64,000 nucleotides of DNA from Podospora pseudoanserina (lineage: Eukaryota; Ascomycota; Sordariomycetes; Sordariales; Podosporaceae): assembly GCF_035222485.1 (NCBI RefSeq), contig NC_085922.1, positions 2,309,001 through 2,373,000 of the forward strand. The letters are read 5' to 3'. Shown here in pieces: positions 12,713 to 22,419 of this stretch. A program made the position numbers and the translations under genes. The notes under the pieces were generated by a model, which was not told the origin of the DNA, did no database searches, and saw only the letters and a program-made list of their open reading frames with translations. Position 1 is the stretch's first letter, and the number at the start of each line of letters is the position of its first letter.

Positions 12713-13795
12713 TTAAGCCCTGAACTTCTTGGCAGGGGCGGCAGGGGCGGCGCCGACCATGGCCATGGGGACGGCACCACCGTAGCCGCCGAAGGAATCC
12801 CTCCCTTGGACGGCAACGTTGGGGAAGCCACCGAAGCTGCACTGGACGACGCAAGAGCAAGAGCCGTCGGCACCGATCTTGCCGACGCCGGGGACGAGGC
12901 CAGTGTTGGCAGCAGGGGGGGCAGTCTCAGTGCCGGCGGGGGGAGCAGCAGGAGGAGCGTTCGGGTCGGGAGCGGGAGCGTTGCCGGTGATGGCACCGCC
13001 GGCACCGTTACCCTTCTGCTGGATGGCGAGGGACTGGAACATGGCATGGGTCTTCTCGGCGGTGGGGTTGATGGAGAAAACCATTCCCTTTCCGCAGTGG
13101 TTGCCCTGGCGGCAGTAGAACCCTTTATCTCGGGGTTAGAATAGGCTTTCCAGACAGATACTGGGGTCAAACTTACAAAGAGGAGTGTCAACCATCACTT
13201 GCATAGCGACCTGGGGAGGGGGGTTGACGGTGTTGTTGGCGTTGGCCTGGAAACCAGAGTCCATACCACCGTCAAGAGGGTCGCAAGGAGTGTCGAAGGC
13301 AGACTGAGTGGCAGTGTGGTTTTGGCTGAGGAAGGTGAAGATGACGGTATCGCCAACGGAAGCCTTGAGCTCCTGGGGGCTGAAGGCAAGACCTTGAGGG
13401 CCACCGACGGTGACGCTGTGAGTAGCACCGCCGGCACCAACAACGGCATCGGGAGGGGACTGCTCGACGGGGGTGCCGGGCTCGCCGGTGACGACGGCGG
13501 GAGGAGGGGTGGCCTCGTGCTTGACGGTCTCGGTGACGGTTACGGTCGAGGCCTGTCCAACAACAGTGGTAGGGGCACCACCACCAATGTTGACCCAGAG
13601 GAAGTTGATGTTGCCGTGGCTGGGCTTGTGGACACCGATGAGGCGGGTGAGCTCAGCGAGCTGCTCGTCGGAAATCTTGACGCTCTCGTGACCCTTTTGC
13701 AAATGTCCATCTCTCTTCGCGGGAGCAACGTTGTGAACCGACTTCGCCAAGGCAAAGGGGGCCATGCCCAAGATCGCTGTTGTAGAGAACTTCAT
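12713..13795 (-). CDS. Secreted cupredoxin-domain protein (extracellular Pro/Ala-rich)
   Basis: Exons are 13795-13177 and 13122-12713 (342 aa). The 54-nt intron has donor GTAAGT, branch TTCTAAC and acceptor AAAG. Residues 1-17 look like a signal peptide (MKFSTTAILGMAPFALA). Residues about 125-228 form a cupredoxin domain: SVGDTVIFTF, then His160 in SQNHTATQS, and PLWFYC-RQGNH-CGKGM, placing Cys210, His215 and Met220 in the C-x4-H-x4-M order of type-1 (blue) copper sites. The region after residue 240 is Pro/Ala/Gly-rich and probably disordered. No clear GPI signal is visible at the C-terminus, although related fungal serine-rich proteins often have one. A cell-wall or extracellular copper/redox role is inferred from the family only. 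Confidence 0.85.
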
Positions 13796-16045
13796 TTTGT
13801 CTTCTTTTCTGTTTCCCTTTTTCTCGATCTGATTAAGTTTCGATGTTGTGTATATCGTAGATAACTCTGGATGCTGAAGCGAGTCCCTGCTCGTATAGAA
13901 GTGAAGATGGAGGAAAGATCAAAGAAGGAACTGTGGATCAACCAAAAGAGCGGAACACACACAAAGAGAAAAACAATGGTGGAATAATGAGAGAGAGAGG
14001 GTGAGGAGAGGATGGAGAAAAAAGAGAGGGAAACAAGACTTCTTGAAGGAGGGCCGGCCACATGGGACGGGCTCTTGTACCAAGCATGCTGGAGATCGAA
14101 AACGACATGCGCTTTGCTGTGATTTCCCCTTTTTCCGCCAGTGCACCCCCAAGGATGCGGGCCAAGATGCTAGGGGCGTTGCGGTCGGTCTCGAAACTTG
14201 TCGGGAGGGCATCACCGTGACAGCTGCTCCCTGTCTCGCTCCCTGTCTCGCTCCCTGCCCATTGCTTTCGGCGTGCTGGGCGCCCGCGCAGAGCGGCATC
14301 CGTTGCGGAGCGAAGACCCTGGCTGCTGACCCTGGCAGAAGGGATGGTGGGAGCAGGAGGTCGGCTGTGACAAAGCCGTCTCAGAATTGTGTTTGGGGTT
14401 TTCGCCAAGGTCGGTTGCACAGACCGCTAAGATGGGATGAAAGAGTGGGGCATAGCAACCCCCAGCATCCCGAGAGGGGACTTCCTCCTGGCAACGGGGA
14501 CGAAGACAGAGACAGAATAAGCGCTGTCAGCAAAAGATCCCGACGAAGAGCGAAGACGTTCGATAGGCGGGCCTCGAACTGCTATTTTGGCCCGTCAGTC
14601 AGACTGCGCGGCTTCAACAAGCCAGGCGGCTACTTCATCATCTCTCTGATCTTCTTAGCATCATGCGGCCGTGACAGCAGACCCGGCCGGTGCGCTTAAA
14701 CAACGAGTGGGTTGAAGCCCCGGAAGCGGCGGGGTCGCAAGACGACAGCCGCCCAGCATCTTGAATGTCCACCGCGGGAGTTGACGCTGGGGGGCAGCAG
14801 GAAGGCCCAGTGACTAGCCATAGGAACGTTTCGGGTTCGAGATGTTTCCTGCTGAGCACTGGCTCCTTGTTGTATATAGTAGGCGATCCCACAACTGCCA
14901 AGCAGTCGATACGCAATCCAAATTATTCACTGAGAGCTGTGTTCGAAGCCAGGAACGATATTGGGCGCTCGTGGGAGTTTGCCATTACGATTAGGCGCTG
15001 TAGGGATGGGGCGGAGAGTACTGAGAACGCCACAGCGGTCCGTCATGGAAACCCCCATCTGAAAGAGGCGGCATGGCCTTCAAGGCGGCGAAAGGCCCGT
15101 CCAGCACCTGCGTCATGGAACATTCCGTCTTCTTTTGTTGGCAAAATCGTCGAATCATACCGTAGCATGTCTGTCAGCGCAACTCAAATTCCTTTTCTTA
15201 ACCATATCGAGTTGGTGAGGTCTGTCCCGTCGGACCAAATCCTATCGAGATCTCATGTCTTGGCAGGGCGTCAACCGGCCAGCATATCGGGATATTTTTG
15301 CAGGCCTTGTTCTTCCCCCCATTGACGACCATCCAACTTCAACTCGAGAATTGAGGCAGCCAACGGATGCAACGTGAGCGACAAAAAGAGTTGAATCAAT
15401 ATCGACATTCCCTGCATGAAACGAACCAAACAAATAGATTCGAGCTCGGCGCATTCAGCAAAGACACGGCCGTCTCTTGCATCCGTTACTACGTGGGCAG
15501 GCTGTGGGGGACAAGACCGGATGACGGGGAATTGAAAGCTGGACACGGAGGGTGGTGAGGTTCATCTCCCGTCCCTCTTTTGCATCCCATGTCGAGGGGC
15601 ACAGAAGTTGCTGGGCGAGGAAAAGAGGCTGTATTTGTGACACTGCCATGGCGGCGCTCAGACATGGAAGTTCGCGGAGCCGTGGTAGAAAGTGAGGTTT
15701 CTGGAACGCTTCTTGTCGCAGGTTGGCGTTTGGACGTTGATCAGGGTTGGAAAAGCTGCAGTGCAGAGTCGCAGCCTTGCAGACTGGGGTCTGAAGCGAG
15801 CGCCGAGTCCAGAACATGACTCCCCAGTTTTGAAAACCGTCCGAAGACGCTAACAACACCGGCAGTCAACCATGCCTAAAGCCGTTAGTGCAGGGTCGCA
15901 TGCACTGTCACCTTCCTGGCCAGCACCTGGCTCGGGCCTTCTTCCTTCATTTTAACATTTGTTTCCCAATGGTACCCTACCTCCTCAGAAAGCTCGTTGA
16001 TGATAAACGCCTGTAGACGATGAGGTAATATGTTGTCTATTCCTA
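13796..16045. other. Intergenic, no supportable gene
   Basis: Promoter side of the cupredoxin gene and the 3' flank of the SMN gene. Long open frames occur on both strands, but they are GC-driven, lack recognisable domains and have no consistent splice pattern. A tiny direct duplication (GTCTCGCTCCCT twice) lies near 14232-14256. Confidence 0.55.
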
Positions 16046-16972
16046 TCAAGAACTTTTGTCTTGCTGCTGGGCCTGTTTGAGCCCTTGCTGCTTTCCCTCG
16101 TACAAGCCCGTGTAATACCCTGAAACATCAGCACATGTGGTCCATCCCGAAGAAAAGAAACAGAGAGAAACCTTACCTGCATAATACCAAGACATCAGTA
16201 GCTTTTTGAGCTCCTCATCTTGGACTGTATCTCCGGGTTAACATTCGTATCGGGCTTGGATACAACATCCCAGAAAAAGCATGTAGAGCGTACCTGATCC
16301 AAGCAACACCTGCGGTCCTGGTCCTGGCCCCAACGGCACCGCAGGCTGGCCTCCAGATAGCCCACCTCCAACCTGTAAGCCGTGATTCAATGTTAATCAA
16401 TCTGAGAACTAGAAGGGCAAGGAAGAGGAACTGTTTCATGCCAAGCTTTTGAGGGATCTCCGGAGATCCTCCATCCTGGGGAGATCACAGCCTGCATCTT
16501 GGGTGTTTGATCCGCGTACCTTGTTCGCATCTGCGGAGTGTTGGGCATCCGAGATTGCTGGGTGCGATGTTTCGTCGCTCTCGTCCATTGGGACGCTCTC
16601 GTCGACCTCCCCTTCCTCTGCTGTGATAGGTGCTGCATGGCCATTTGTTTCAGCTTTGGCACTGCCGGATGTCCTAAACTGGAGTCAGTAAAGGAGTCGC
16701 TACCCAGCGTCACGGTTCTTGGTTTTGTCCTGAAGGGTTTGGAGAAATGCGAGAAACATACTTCTTCTCCTCGGGGGCTGGAAGATCGTCTACTGTGCCT
16801 CCTTGGGCGTGAATGCTGTGATATTTCTGTGTTTTACCGTCAATAAAAAACACCAGAAAATCGAGGACGGAGGGGTGCTCGCATTGTACTCCGCCAGCGC
16901 GTTGTTCCAGGAAGCTACAAGTGCAGAGTCATCCCAGATCTCTTCGTGTGTGAGATTTCGTTCGGATGCCAT
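16046..16972 (-). CDS. smn1: Survival motor neuron (SMN) homologue, snRNP assembly factor
   Basis: Predicted exons: 16972-16883, 16826-16762, 16673-16520, 16372-16294, 16230-16177, 16119-16046; 171 aa. The N-terminus carries the Gemin2-binding helix (EEIWDDSALVASWNNALAEY), continued after splicing by NKYHSIHAQGG. The C-terminus carries the YG box (LMSWYYAGYYTGLYEG), which drives self-oligomerisation. The centre is acidic and low-complexity. As in fission yeast Smn1, no Tudor domain is evident. In known systems the SMN complex loads Sm proteins onto spliceosomal snRNAs in the cytoplasm. The first intron (16827-16882, 56 nt) starts with GC rather than GT. I accept it because the join restores the conserved EYNKYHSIH sequence and no GT donor fits. 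The other introns are ordinary. Family assignment is strong because both diagnostic ends are present. Confidence 0.9.
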
Positions 16973-17453
16973 GTCGGATTATGAGGTGGTTTGTTGGCTG
17001 TGGAGAGAACTGAGGTGGTCGCGTGAGTGGTGAAGTGTGGTGTAGAGTGCCGAAGTGGGAACCTTGGAGGGGACCAAGGATGAAATTGCTCGCTCACAAT
17101 AGGCCCGCTCTTTCCCCCAAACACAACAGCTCCCAAGTCGAATGGTTTGTCTCAAAACACCATGCCAAAATTTCCCCATAAACTCGAAAACTACAGTTGT
17201 TATCTACCTATTCAAAAATCTTTTGGCTGCCCAGTCGAAGAAACTGCGGACTCGAAAGCACCATCACTCAGGTGGCCCGTGCTGCATGACTGTCATTCTC
17301 TCCGAGCTCCAACGTCAACCAGAATAAGTCTCACTTACTACCTATTTAATTCCCACTTCTGCCATTCGTTTTCCTGAAACAACACACCAACAATGCCGGG
17401 GCATTTCAACAATGGCACTTCCTTCTTCCCTCTTGAATGACCGACACTCTTTC
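16973..17453. other. Spacer between two minus-strand genes
   Basis: Contains the 5' flank of the SMN gene and the 3' flank of the exonuclease gene. Nothing else recognised. Confidence 0.6.
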
Positions 17454-18440
17454 CTAGGGCATAACCCTTTTCATCAACGAGGCCAGCTTGGGTATCAAGG
17501 TGCTTCCGAGACCACGATGCGTCGCCTGTCTTTGAGATTCAACGAGTACAAAAAGCGCCAACTCTTTAGTAGGTTTGATACAAAGACCTTCTGACTGGTT
17601 TCCATCCTTTTGGGAACCCTTTTGAGAAGTTGAAGAAGTCGCGCGTAGCCCCAGCTGCTTTCCTTTCCTAAAGAAGTACGCTGGATCCGAGCCCCAGGGA
17701 CCTACAGCTCTTGTTGCACCTGTTGCATCGTAGCCTTTGGCAGAGCAGGCTTTCTTCACTCGTTTGGCGCTTGCGTTTTCTAGGTGTGTCCACCATTTGG
17801 GTGTGTATGCAGGCCTCGTCTCATACGCTTTGCGTAGCAAGGGAAGAACCTGTACATCGCCGGCACAGTAACGAAGTACCGGCGTCGTGAACGGTCGAAT
17901 AGAGAAGATGCCTGAGTCGCCTGAAGCCATGCGCTTGCGAATATCCTCCTTCGTTTTTTTCCATTCGATTTGCTCCTGCTGATCAAGTCGTAAATCGTTC
18001 TCGACGGCTTTGTCCAAGCCGATGACGTAGAAACTATTACCTTGGCGGGTGAGATTCTCGAGCAACTGGAGGTCGATAACCCCAGAGATAGCAACATGGT
18101 ACAGTGATTTCAAAGCGTCGGCGTCATTGCGTACGTCCCACAGGTACTTGCGGATGGATGGGTCTTCCAGAATCGACTTCAACGTCACATTGTCGTCTTT
18201 TTTCGACGGAGTGGTGAAGGCTTGGTTTCCCATTGCGTTGACATCGATGATGCGAACTTTCCGATCGGGGGGGACCAGCACGGTGATTAGATCCAAGGTT
18301 CCCCCGCGGCCGAGGTTTGTGCCTTCGAGATCGACATAAATGCTAGAGGAAGGGCCAATGGTGGCGAGGAAGTTCCGCAGAGCTTGAACATTGGTGACCA
18401 ATGAAGGGTTGGGGGTTGTTGAAGGAGATGGTGATGCCAT
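17454..18440 (-). CDS. DEDDy 3'-5' exonuclease domain protein (RNase D-like)
   Basis: Single exon of 328 aa with no intron. The catalytic Asp/Glu pair of Exo I lies in VDLEG (Asp37, Glu39). Exo II lies in LWDVRNDADAL (about residues 100-110). Exo III is YCAGD (Tyr191-Asp195), the YxxxD signature of the DEDDy class shared by RNase D, WRN and EXD1-like proteins. The domain spans about residues 20-210. The C-terminal third is basic and unrelated to anything I recognise, with no HRDC domain. Fungal relatives are usually annotated as 3'-5' exonuclease/helicase-like proteins of unknown RNA or DNA substrate. All catalytic acids appear intact, so the protein is probably active. Confidence 0.85.
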   Translation of the reverse strand: MASPSPSTTPNPSLVTNVQALRNFLATIGPSSSIYVDLEGTNLGRGGTLDLITVLVPPDRKVRIIDVNAMGNQAFTTPSKKDDNVTLKSILEDPSIRKYLWDVRNDADALKSLYHVAISGVIDLQLLENLTRQGNSFYVIGLDKAVENDLRLDQQEQIEWKKTKEDIRKRMASGDSGIFSIRPFTTPVLRYCAGDVQVLPLLRKAYETRPAYTPKWWTHLENASAKRVKKACSAKGYDATGATRAVGPWGSDPAYFFRKGKQLGLRATSSTSQKGSQKDGNQSEGLCIKPTKELALFVLVESQRQATHRGLGSTLIPKLASLMKRVMP

Positions 18441-19983
18441 GGTGGCACCGAGTCAATTGAGTTAGATTAGAGTCGTCAAGAGATCACAGGAAGATGGCGA
18501 CGTTGGTGATCTTGCACGGGAGTCGTTTCAATACATATTATCAAGGATCTATCTTACTATCCTGTTTGCAAATCCCCGTTTGTTCAGCCAGAGACGGGAA
18601 ATCTTCGAAGCTGTCCGGTTGTCCGTTTGCTAGAGCAGCCATCCGCGGCGACCTGCCAGCCAAGCTGCAGCGTGGCGCCGAATGCCGTCAAAATTTCAGC
18701 AGGCAGGCTCGAAGCAAACGTTGGAAAGGGGGCAAGAGAAGGGGACCTAGAAGAGAAACTCTGTGGTCGGCGCGGGCGGTAAGTAGCCCCTTGCCATGTT
18801 CAATTCAATACCGGAGCGGATTGAGTACCTCGAAATCTTCTCACCGCAAATCATTGCATTGGGTGCGGTTGAACTCCGGGAGTCATCAAAATCGGCACCC
18901 CGGCGAATCCCTGTCCTGCAAACTCCGGTATGCGGCGTTTGGAAGCCCGGACCGGGCGCCGTCACTAAACGTCGTCCGGAATGCCGGATCGGAGCTGAAA
19001 TGTTCCACACAGCAAAGATCTGGAGCAATCTTTCCCATTTGACCGGCTCTAGCCCCGCATAGCGGCTTCCTACCGTGGCAGTCTAGTCCACAAGATCAGC
19101 GGTTCCAGCTCCCAAACAAACTACAAAACCCGCCATTCGCGTGTCACGAGAACAAGCTCGTAGCAACTCAGAAAAGTGGGAGTCTCCACCCAAGCCGCGT
19201 GTTCTCCGCCGTCTCTCTTTTTTTTTTGTTTTTTTTTTTGTTTGGTCTTGAACAGCCACTTCAGCTCTCATCCGACGGGATCTGAACATGTCTTCGTGCT
19301 ATAATAAGCCAGAGATAACGACTTGGGTAGATCACCGCTGATCTTTCTCAACCCGTGACACTACATAGGATTTTGATGGAGTTACTGCGAGCTGTTGAGC
19401 GAAGGAGGGGGTAACTTGGCTTTGGCCTGATCCCAAGACATCAGACAGGTCTAGGTCCGTCGTACATGCGGGCGGGGTGCTGCATGTTCAAGGTACCGGT
19501 TGCTCTAGCGAGGTGTGTTAGCCCACCGATAAAATGTTGAGAATCTAGGACTGTTTTGATAGAGACTGAAAGGGGGGTGGTTTGGTGGTTTATGGTCTCT
19601 TTTCTACGGCTTTGGGGTAAGACGGTGCGGGCTGTGGTTGGAGTGGGACCCGAGATTTTACCCCTCCTCCCCCCTCGTCACCGTTCCAGAGCGGGTTGTC
19701 CCTTTTAGGTCATCTGGGTAGCTCCGACAACACCAGGGCAACACCGGGTGTGTCGATTGTGAAAAGAGGTTCTTTATAAGCCCGTCCTCTGGTGCCGTTT
19801 AGTTTTGGTAGACAGGCTGTTCCTCATCCATCGCTTTTTCACATTCGTTGACTCTCAGCCTCGGTCTCCGAGCAAGGTGTTTTGCTCTTCTACTTTAAAT
19901 CATCCAGGTCCGGTTTCGGTGTCGTCACTTATAACTGCTGTTTGACTCGGAGTGTTGCTGCTGTTACATACACCTCTTCCAAA
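18441..19983. other. Divergent intergenic region
   Basis: Lies between the start of the exonuclease gene and the start of the FGGY kinase gene, so it should hold two promoters. The kinase side has a TATA-like box at 19773-19780 followed by CT-rich sequence (about 19810-19900), a usual fungal transcription-start context. No supportable ORF. Confidence 0.6.
19773..19780 (+). promoter_or_regulatory. TATA-like box of the FGGY kinase gene
   Basis: TTTATAAG lies about 205 bp upstream of the predicted ATG and just upstream of CT-rich sequence. It is placed as a core promoter element by sequence and position only. Confidence 0.4.
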
Positions 19984-21960
19984 ATGCAAGTTCTGTCCGA
20001 ACATGTGAAAAATCTCGTCAAGTAAGCCATGCTAACATGACTCTCAGGTCTGCCCCAGTTAGTTCCAACGGTCCCCCACAGCTCTCAACTCACAGCTCAC
20101 ACATCGAAACAGGACCACTACATCGGCATAGACGTCGGCACCGGCTCCGCCAGAGCCTGCATCATCGACACCACCGGCGACATCAAAGCCCTCGCGTCAG
20201 AAAACATCAAGCTCTGGCAGCCGGCCTCCTACGGCGGCACCCACTACGAGCAGTCCACAACCGACATCTGGAACGCAATCTGCCTCTGCGTCCGCTCCGT
20301 CCTCGCCACCTCGTCCATCCCCCCCACCTCCATCCGCGGCATCGGTTTCGACGCGACATGCTCCCTCGCCGTCTTCACCCACGACACCGACGCCCCCGTC
20401 CCCGTCACCGGCCCTGACTTTACCAACGATGGCAACGACAGGAATGTGATCCTCTGGCTTGACCACCGCCCTTTGGCCGAGGCGGAGGCCATCAACGCTA
20501 CTGGCCATCCGCTCTTGAAATATGTCGGGGGGAAGATGTCGGTGGAGATGGAGATCCCAAAGGTGTTGTGGCTGAAGAATAACATGCCCGAGGAGCTGTG
20601 GGAGAGGTGCAAGTTTTACGACTTGGCGGATGCGCTGACGCATATTGCTACGGGGGAGGAGACTAGGAGCTTCTGTAGCGCCGTGTGCAAGCAGGGGTTT
20701 GTGCCGGTGGGGGTGGATGGGAGTGTGAAGGGTTGGCAGCAGGACTTTTTGGAAAATATTGGGCTGGGCGATTTGGTGGAGAATGATTTTAGGAAGATGG
20801 GAGGGGTGAATGGGGTAGTGAGTCCTTTTTCTGATTGTTTTGTGAAGCGGTGGAAAAGGGGAATTGATGGCTGACACATTCTGTGATGGCAGAGCGGTAA
20901 CTTCCTCAGCGCAGGGGAGTTGGTTGGGGGGTTGTGTGAGAAGGCGGCGAAGGAACTGGGACTGCCGGCGGGGATTGCGATTGGGAGCGGTGTTATTGAT
21001 GCGTATGCTGGGTGGATTGGGACGGTGGGTGCTAAGGTGAAGCTGTCCCGAGACCATCTGGATGAGTCGGCTGCTCCGAATGATGTCTCGCAGGCTTTTA
21101 CACGACTGGCGTCCGTGGCGGGGACTTCGACTTGTCATTTGGCTATGTCGAGGGAGCCGGTTTTCGTGCCGGGAGTTTGGGGACCGTATAGAGATGTGTT
21201 GATTCCTGACTTTTGGATGGCAGAAGGTGGGCAGTCGGCTACCGGGGAGCTGATTAAGCACATGCTGGAAACGCATGCTGCTTATGACGAGACGGTGAAG
21301 GAGGCGGAGGCGGCTGGGAAGAATATCTATGATTATTTGAATGACCATCTTCGGCATTTAAAGGAGGAGACAAAGGCGCCTTCGATTTCGTATTTGGGAC
21401 GACACTTCTTTTTCTACGGAGATCTTTGGGGAAACCGGTCGCCTATTGCAGACCCTAACATGAGGGGGGCGATTATTGGAATGAGCAGTGACAAGAGCAA
21501 AGACGGGATGGTGCTGCTTTACTACTCGACCATGGAGTTCATCGCCTTGCAGACACGGCAGATTATCGAGGCCATGAACAAGGCGGGCCACAGCATTCTC
21601 AGCATTTTCATGTCGGGGAGTCAGTGTCAAAATGAGATTCTGATGGATCTCATCGCTACGGCTTGCGACATGCCGGTGTTGATTCCCCGATATGTCAATG
21701 CTGCTGTGGTCCATGGCGCGGCGATGCTGGGTGCCAAGGCAGCCAGCGCGGACAAGGACGGAAGGACAGAGCCTTTGTGGGATATTATGGACCGGATGAG
21801 CAAGCCTGGAAAGGTGGTTTGGTCGAGCGGTGACCCGGCGGAGAAGAAGCTTCTGGATACAAAGTATGAGGTGTTCCTGGATCAATGCCGGACACAGCAG
21901 GAATACAGAAAGAAGATTGATGAAGCTTTGAAGGGGTCGACGTTGGAGGGGGTCAATTAG
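19984..21960 (+). CDS. FGGY-family carbohydrate kinase (ribulokinase-like)
   Basis: Preferred model: 19984-20021, 20082-20817, 20893-21960; about 613 aa. The core is certain: DHYIGIDVGTGSARACIID is the N-terminal phosphate-binding signature of FGGY kinases, followed by IWNAI, GIGFDATCSLAVF and ILWLDHRPLAEAE. The C-terminal lobe has SVAGTSTCHLAMS and the sugar-kinase ATPase segment SIFMSGSQCQNEILMDLIA. The 75-nt second intron begins GTGAGT. Length and sequence style match the YDR109C/human FGGY subgroup, which phosphorylates pentuloses such as D-ribulose. The first intron is less certain: GTAAGC at 20022 pairs best in frame with CCCCCACAG ending at 20081, but other first exons are possible, so the first 24 residues are tentative. 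Confidence 0.85.
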
Positions 21961-22419
21961 GGGAGTGGAATGGCGTGTAATTCTGTAGACATCCGTCAAT
22001 TGTAATTTTTCTTAGGTATTTTTACAACATCGTCACAAGTCCAACAAAGAAGGGACCCTTTTTGTTTACTTTGTGATGTAATATTGCACTATGAACTGGC
22101 GTTGATGGGGCCTGAACTGAGACGGAAGCTTTCAGGGGAAAGCTGGCAACAGGTGGTCTGTGCTTCCCAAAGAGCTCCAGCAGCACCTTGGCGGCTGGGT
22201 GGCTGGACCCACTCAAATTTCGCGCCGGCGTGTTGTCCATCCATTTCAGGTTCAGCCTTGTTTTGTGCAGCAACCGCCAAAGTCGCAAAAAAACAACAGA
22301 GCAAAAAGTCGGTGTTTTGCTTTCAGCCGACACCAACATCTGGCATCGCGCAGCTCGGAACGCGTCTTGCTTATCTTCGACATACCGACTGCAAGAAAAA
22401 TAAGGTTTCGAACCACAAA
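21961..22419. other. Spacer between FGGY kinase and Nic96 genes
   Basis: Tandem genes on the plus strand. The frame of the Nic96 ORF is open some way upstream, but the first ATG with a good context is at 22420 (ACAAAATGTT). No further feature seen. Confidence 0.6.

Noticed and set aside
13938-14420. 160-codon minus-strand frame in the spacer upstream of the cupredoxin gene
   Set aside because: No recognisable domain, overlaps a long frame on the other strand, and its composition looks like a GC-rich chance frame.
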